Shown here one piece after another: positions 62,190-64,000 of a DNA stretch of 64,000 nt (positions within the stretch are counted from its first letter, which is position 1; the number at the start of each line of letters is the position of its first letter). Origin of the DNA: Adenanthera pavonina (taxonomy: Eukaryota > Streptophyta > Magnoliopsida > Fabales > Fabaceae); the NCBI GenBank assembly GCA_026686845.1, contig JAIVEN010000006.1, positions 34,642,501 to 34,706,500 on the forward strand, in the 5' to 3' direction. Position numbers and translations under genes: made by a program. The notes beneath the pieces were generated by a model. The model was not told where the DNA came from and searched no databases. It saw only the letters and a list, made by a program, of their open reading frames with translations.

Positions 62190-62415
62190 ACTTTTTATAA
62201 AATTATTTTTTTTTTCAATTGAACATCTCACAAATAAAATATTCTTTAATTTGAGTTCTCACGTTTTTGGGGCTTTCCTTTAATCTTGCTTCATAAAACT
62301 ATTTTTTAACGGATATCTTTAATTGTAAGTTACTTCAGCCCGATCCTTTATCAATAAAATCATTTTCAGCAAAGTCTTTTCTACCAATTTGATATATATT
62401 CATACCTGGAGAACT

Positions 62416-63105
62416 ATCATTGGTAACGATTTTATTTGTGAATGATTAAAATGAAAAATACTTACATCTAAATGAATAAAATGAGAGAACAATTGCATTA
62501 ACAAATAACAATCAAATTAAAAGATTATTTATTTATGAAGAATTTAATTAAAAAGACCATTTTATGTAAGATTAATTTGATAGATACTAAATTTTTTTAT
62601 TCACTAAAGTAGAGTTTTATATTATATTTTTCAGATTAAAGGCTGAAGGGTGAAAATATTTATTTTTTAAGCACAAAACTATACTTTATTTCTGAAATTC
62701 TAAGTGAGACTTTGCCCAGATTAAATAAATAGACCAGTCTTAACCAATGCTCTCGTGTTTGAGCTATGTGTACGCGACTCTATTACAAATTTTTTGGGAG
62801 AGTTTTATAGTCTTTATAATTATTTCTGACTCAATTTAAATTAGTTTAAGTTTAAAATAACTATTGAATATCAAATTATTTAATAAAAAAAACTTGTTGA
62901 TATGGCCAATATTTATTGTAACACTAGCTCTTTGGAATAAAACAAAAAAAAAATGTCGAAGTCACATTTTAAATGCTGGCTAAAAAAAATTAAAAAGCTG
63001 TCACAATTTAAATTAAATAAACTGAATCATAGATTCTTTTTTTTTCTAGCTCCCTCTATTCTTGGGTCAGAATTTAATCTCAACGTCTTCTAGACTGAAC
63101 TTATT
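62416..63105. other. AT-rich DNA upstream of the CAS promoter
   Basis: No gene or element seen. Confidence 0.4.
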
Positions 63106-63580
63106 GGTATGATAGCCCACAAACCTTTGTTAAAAAAAAAAAGGTAGCCCAGAAAGCAGGAAGGGCAAACGCATAAACTAAAAGGAGCCCAGAACAAAGA
63201 ACAACAAAGGCCTATTAAAATTAGTATTGAGCTAATTAAAATTGTCCAGCCCATATTTGTATTGGGCCACAAGATCAATTAGTGCCCACAACTATTACCA
63301 AACGACACGTGTCTTTTCTCTGAGGCTGTTCTCGTATCTGCAGAATAAAATTCACTGTACAAAAACCCTCTTTCAAAATGCCTTCCCTCTCTGTTTCTCT
63401 CTTCACTTTCCCTCTCTAGACGTGCACACGCACATCCTCTCTCTATCTTCTCTGTCTACTTCCTCTTTCCTTCAAGCTTTGATCCATTTCCATTTATTCC
63501 AGTGATTGTAGTGATCACTGAACGATCTAGAGTAGCCAACTTTTGACGTAAACCCTAGCTGCGATTTCTGTCTCACAATC
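63106..63580 (+). promoter_or_regulatory. Promoter and leader of the CAS/exportin-2 gene
   Basis: TGGGCY (site II) motifs occur as TGGGCC at 63263-63268, as AGCCCA at 63248-63253 and 63114-63119, and as related AGCCCAG near 63145 and 63187. A palindromic GACACGTGTC (G-box core CACGTG at 63306-63311) and a telo-box, AAACCCTA, at 63550-63557, complete the set. The leader from 63360 is rich in CT repeats, as in many plant housekeeping genes. Site II plus telo-box is a known pairing for genes expressed in dividing cells. Confidence 0.65.
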
Positions 63581-64000
63581 ATGGAATGGAACCCACAAAC
63601 ACTCCAATTCCTCTCCGAATGCTTCCTTCATACTCTATCTCCGGCGCCGGAGCCTCGCCGTCGTGCTGAATCCTCCCTTGCTGAGGCAGCTGATCGCCCC
63701 AACTACGGTCTCGCTGTACTCCGCCTCGTTGCCGAGCCCTCCATCGATGATCAGATCCGTCAAGCCGCTGCTGTCAACTTCAAGAACCATCTCCGTGTTC
63801 GTTGGGTTCCAGCTGCTTCGGATGTCAGCAATGTGCCCACTTTATCCCCTATACTTGACCCCGAGAAGGAGCAGATTAAATCCCTGATCGTTCCGCTAAT
63901 GCTCTCGGCCACTCCTAAGATTCAAAGCCAACTAAGCGAAGCTCTTGCTGTTATTGGTAAGCATGATTTTCCGAAATCGTGGCCTGCATTGCGTCCTGAA
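63581..64000 (+). CDS. CAS: CAS / exportin-2 (CSE1L-type), N-terminal part
   Basis: First 140 codons of the plant cellular apoptosis susceptibility protein (exportin-2), a karyopherin-beta that returns importin-alpha from nucleus to cytoplasm with RanGTP. The start MEWNPQTLQFLSECFLHTLS is the conserved plant N-terminus. ERR-like EPRRRAESSLAEA and NYGLAVLRLV cover the first HEAT repeat. QAAAVNFKNHLRVRW is the importin-beta N-terminal (IBN) signature, followed by EKEQIKSLIVPLMLSATPKI and the ALAVIGKHDFPKSWPAL segment. The frame is open to the window edge with no intron seen. The full protein in the family is roughly 970 residues, so most lies beyond this window. Confidence 0.95.
   Translation, partial: MEWNPQTLQFLSECFLHTLSPAPEPRRRAESSLAEAADRPNYGLAVLRLVAEPSIDDQIRQAAAVNFKNHLRVRWVPAASDVSNVPTLSPILDPEKEQIKSLIVPLMLSATPKIQSQLSEALAVIGKHDFPKSWPALRPE

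Larger units (their letters stand above)
60980..62415. repeat. Dispersed repeat, copy 2, with three insertions
   Basis: Colinear with 20650-21467. Relative to that copy it gained about 85 bases near 61110-61195, about 310 bases near 61396-61705 (holding a broken hAT-type relative), and about 300 bases near 61889-62189 (MITE-like). Confidence 0.72.

Overview
This window is AT-rich nuclear DNA from a flowering plant, most likely a eudicot. The evidence is a DREB-type AP2/ERF transcription factor, a plant CAS/exportin-2 gene, a plant mariner-like (DD39D) transposase, a Ty1-copia retrotransposon, and CACTA, hAT, PIF/Harbinger and SINE elements. I cannot name the species from the sequence.

Only two ordinary host genes are well supported, one at each end. 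At the left, 438-1034 encodes a small single-exon AP2/ERF (DREB-like) protein with a TATA box just upstream. At the right, the CAS/exportin-2 gene starts at 63581 and runs off the window. Its promoter carries TGGGCY (site II) motifs, a CACGTG G-box and a telo-box. A short piece of a TOPLESS-type co-repressor gene (28659-28935) keeps one intron with good splice sites but has an in-frame stop.

Nearly everything between is transposon-derived, and many ends can be fixed by target-site duplications (TSDs):
- 5029-5886: PIF/Harbinger-type MITE (TTA).
- 14426-19584: mariner-like element (TA) with a two-exon broken transposase and an unusual antisense second ORF.
- 23345-23553: SINE.
- About 24491-26343, 41309-43168 (TTTTT) and 54490-56292 (AGAGA): three solo LTRs of one family.
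- 27658-28110: small hAT-type element (8-bp TSD).
- 30187-35011: hAT element (8-bp TSD) split by a 3.3-kb solo LTR at 31344-34659.
- 40456-50408: decayed Ty1-copia element that received a solo LTR in its leader and a 1.5-kb insertion in its integrase.
- About 52160-54206: probable MULE-like element.
- 58734-60331: non-autonomous CACTA element (TTA) with hairpin subterminal repeats.

The rest is low-complexity DNA, tandem arrays (a 22-bp array at 10018-10302, a degenerate array at 12876-13440, a polypurine tract at 12079-12470), a dispersed repeat present twice (20650-21467 and 60980-62415), and AT-rich DNA where I see nothing.

The most unusual element is the mariner-like one. Its transposase N-terminus has two DLNxxP motifs, and the separate antisense ORF near the opposite terminus has two more. 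DLNxxP is the EAR-type motif that binds TOPLESS co-repressors in plants. Whether either protein is, or was, functional cannot be judged from sequence alone.
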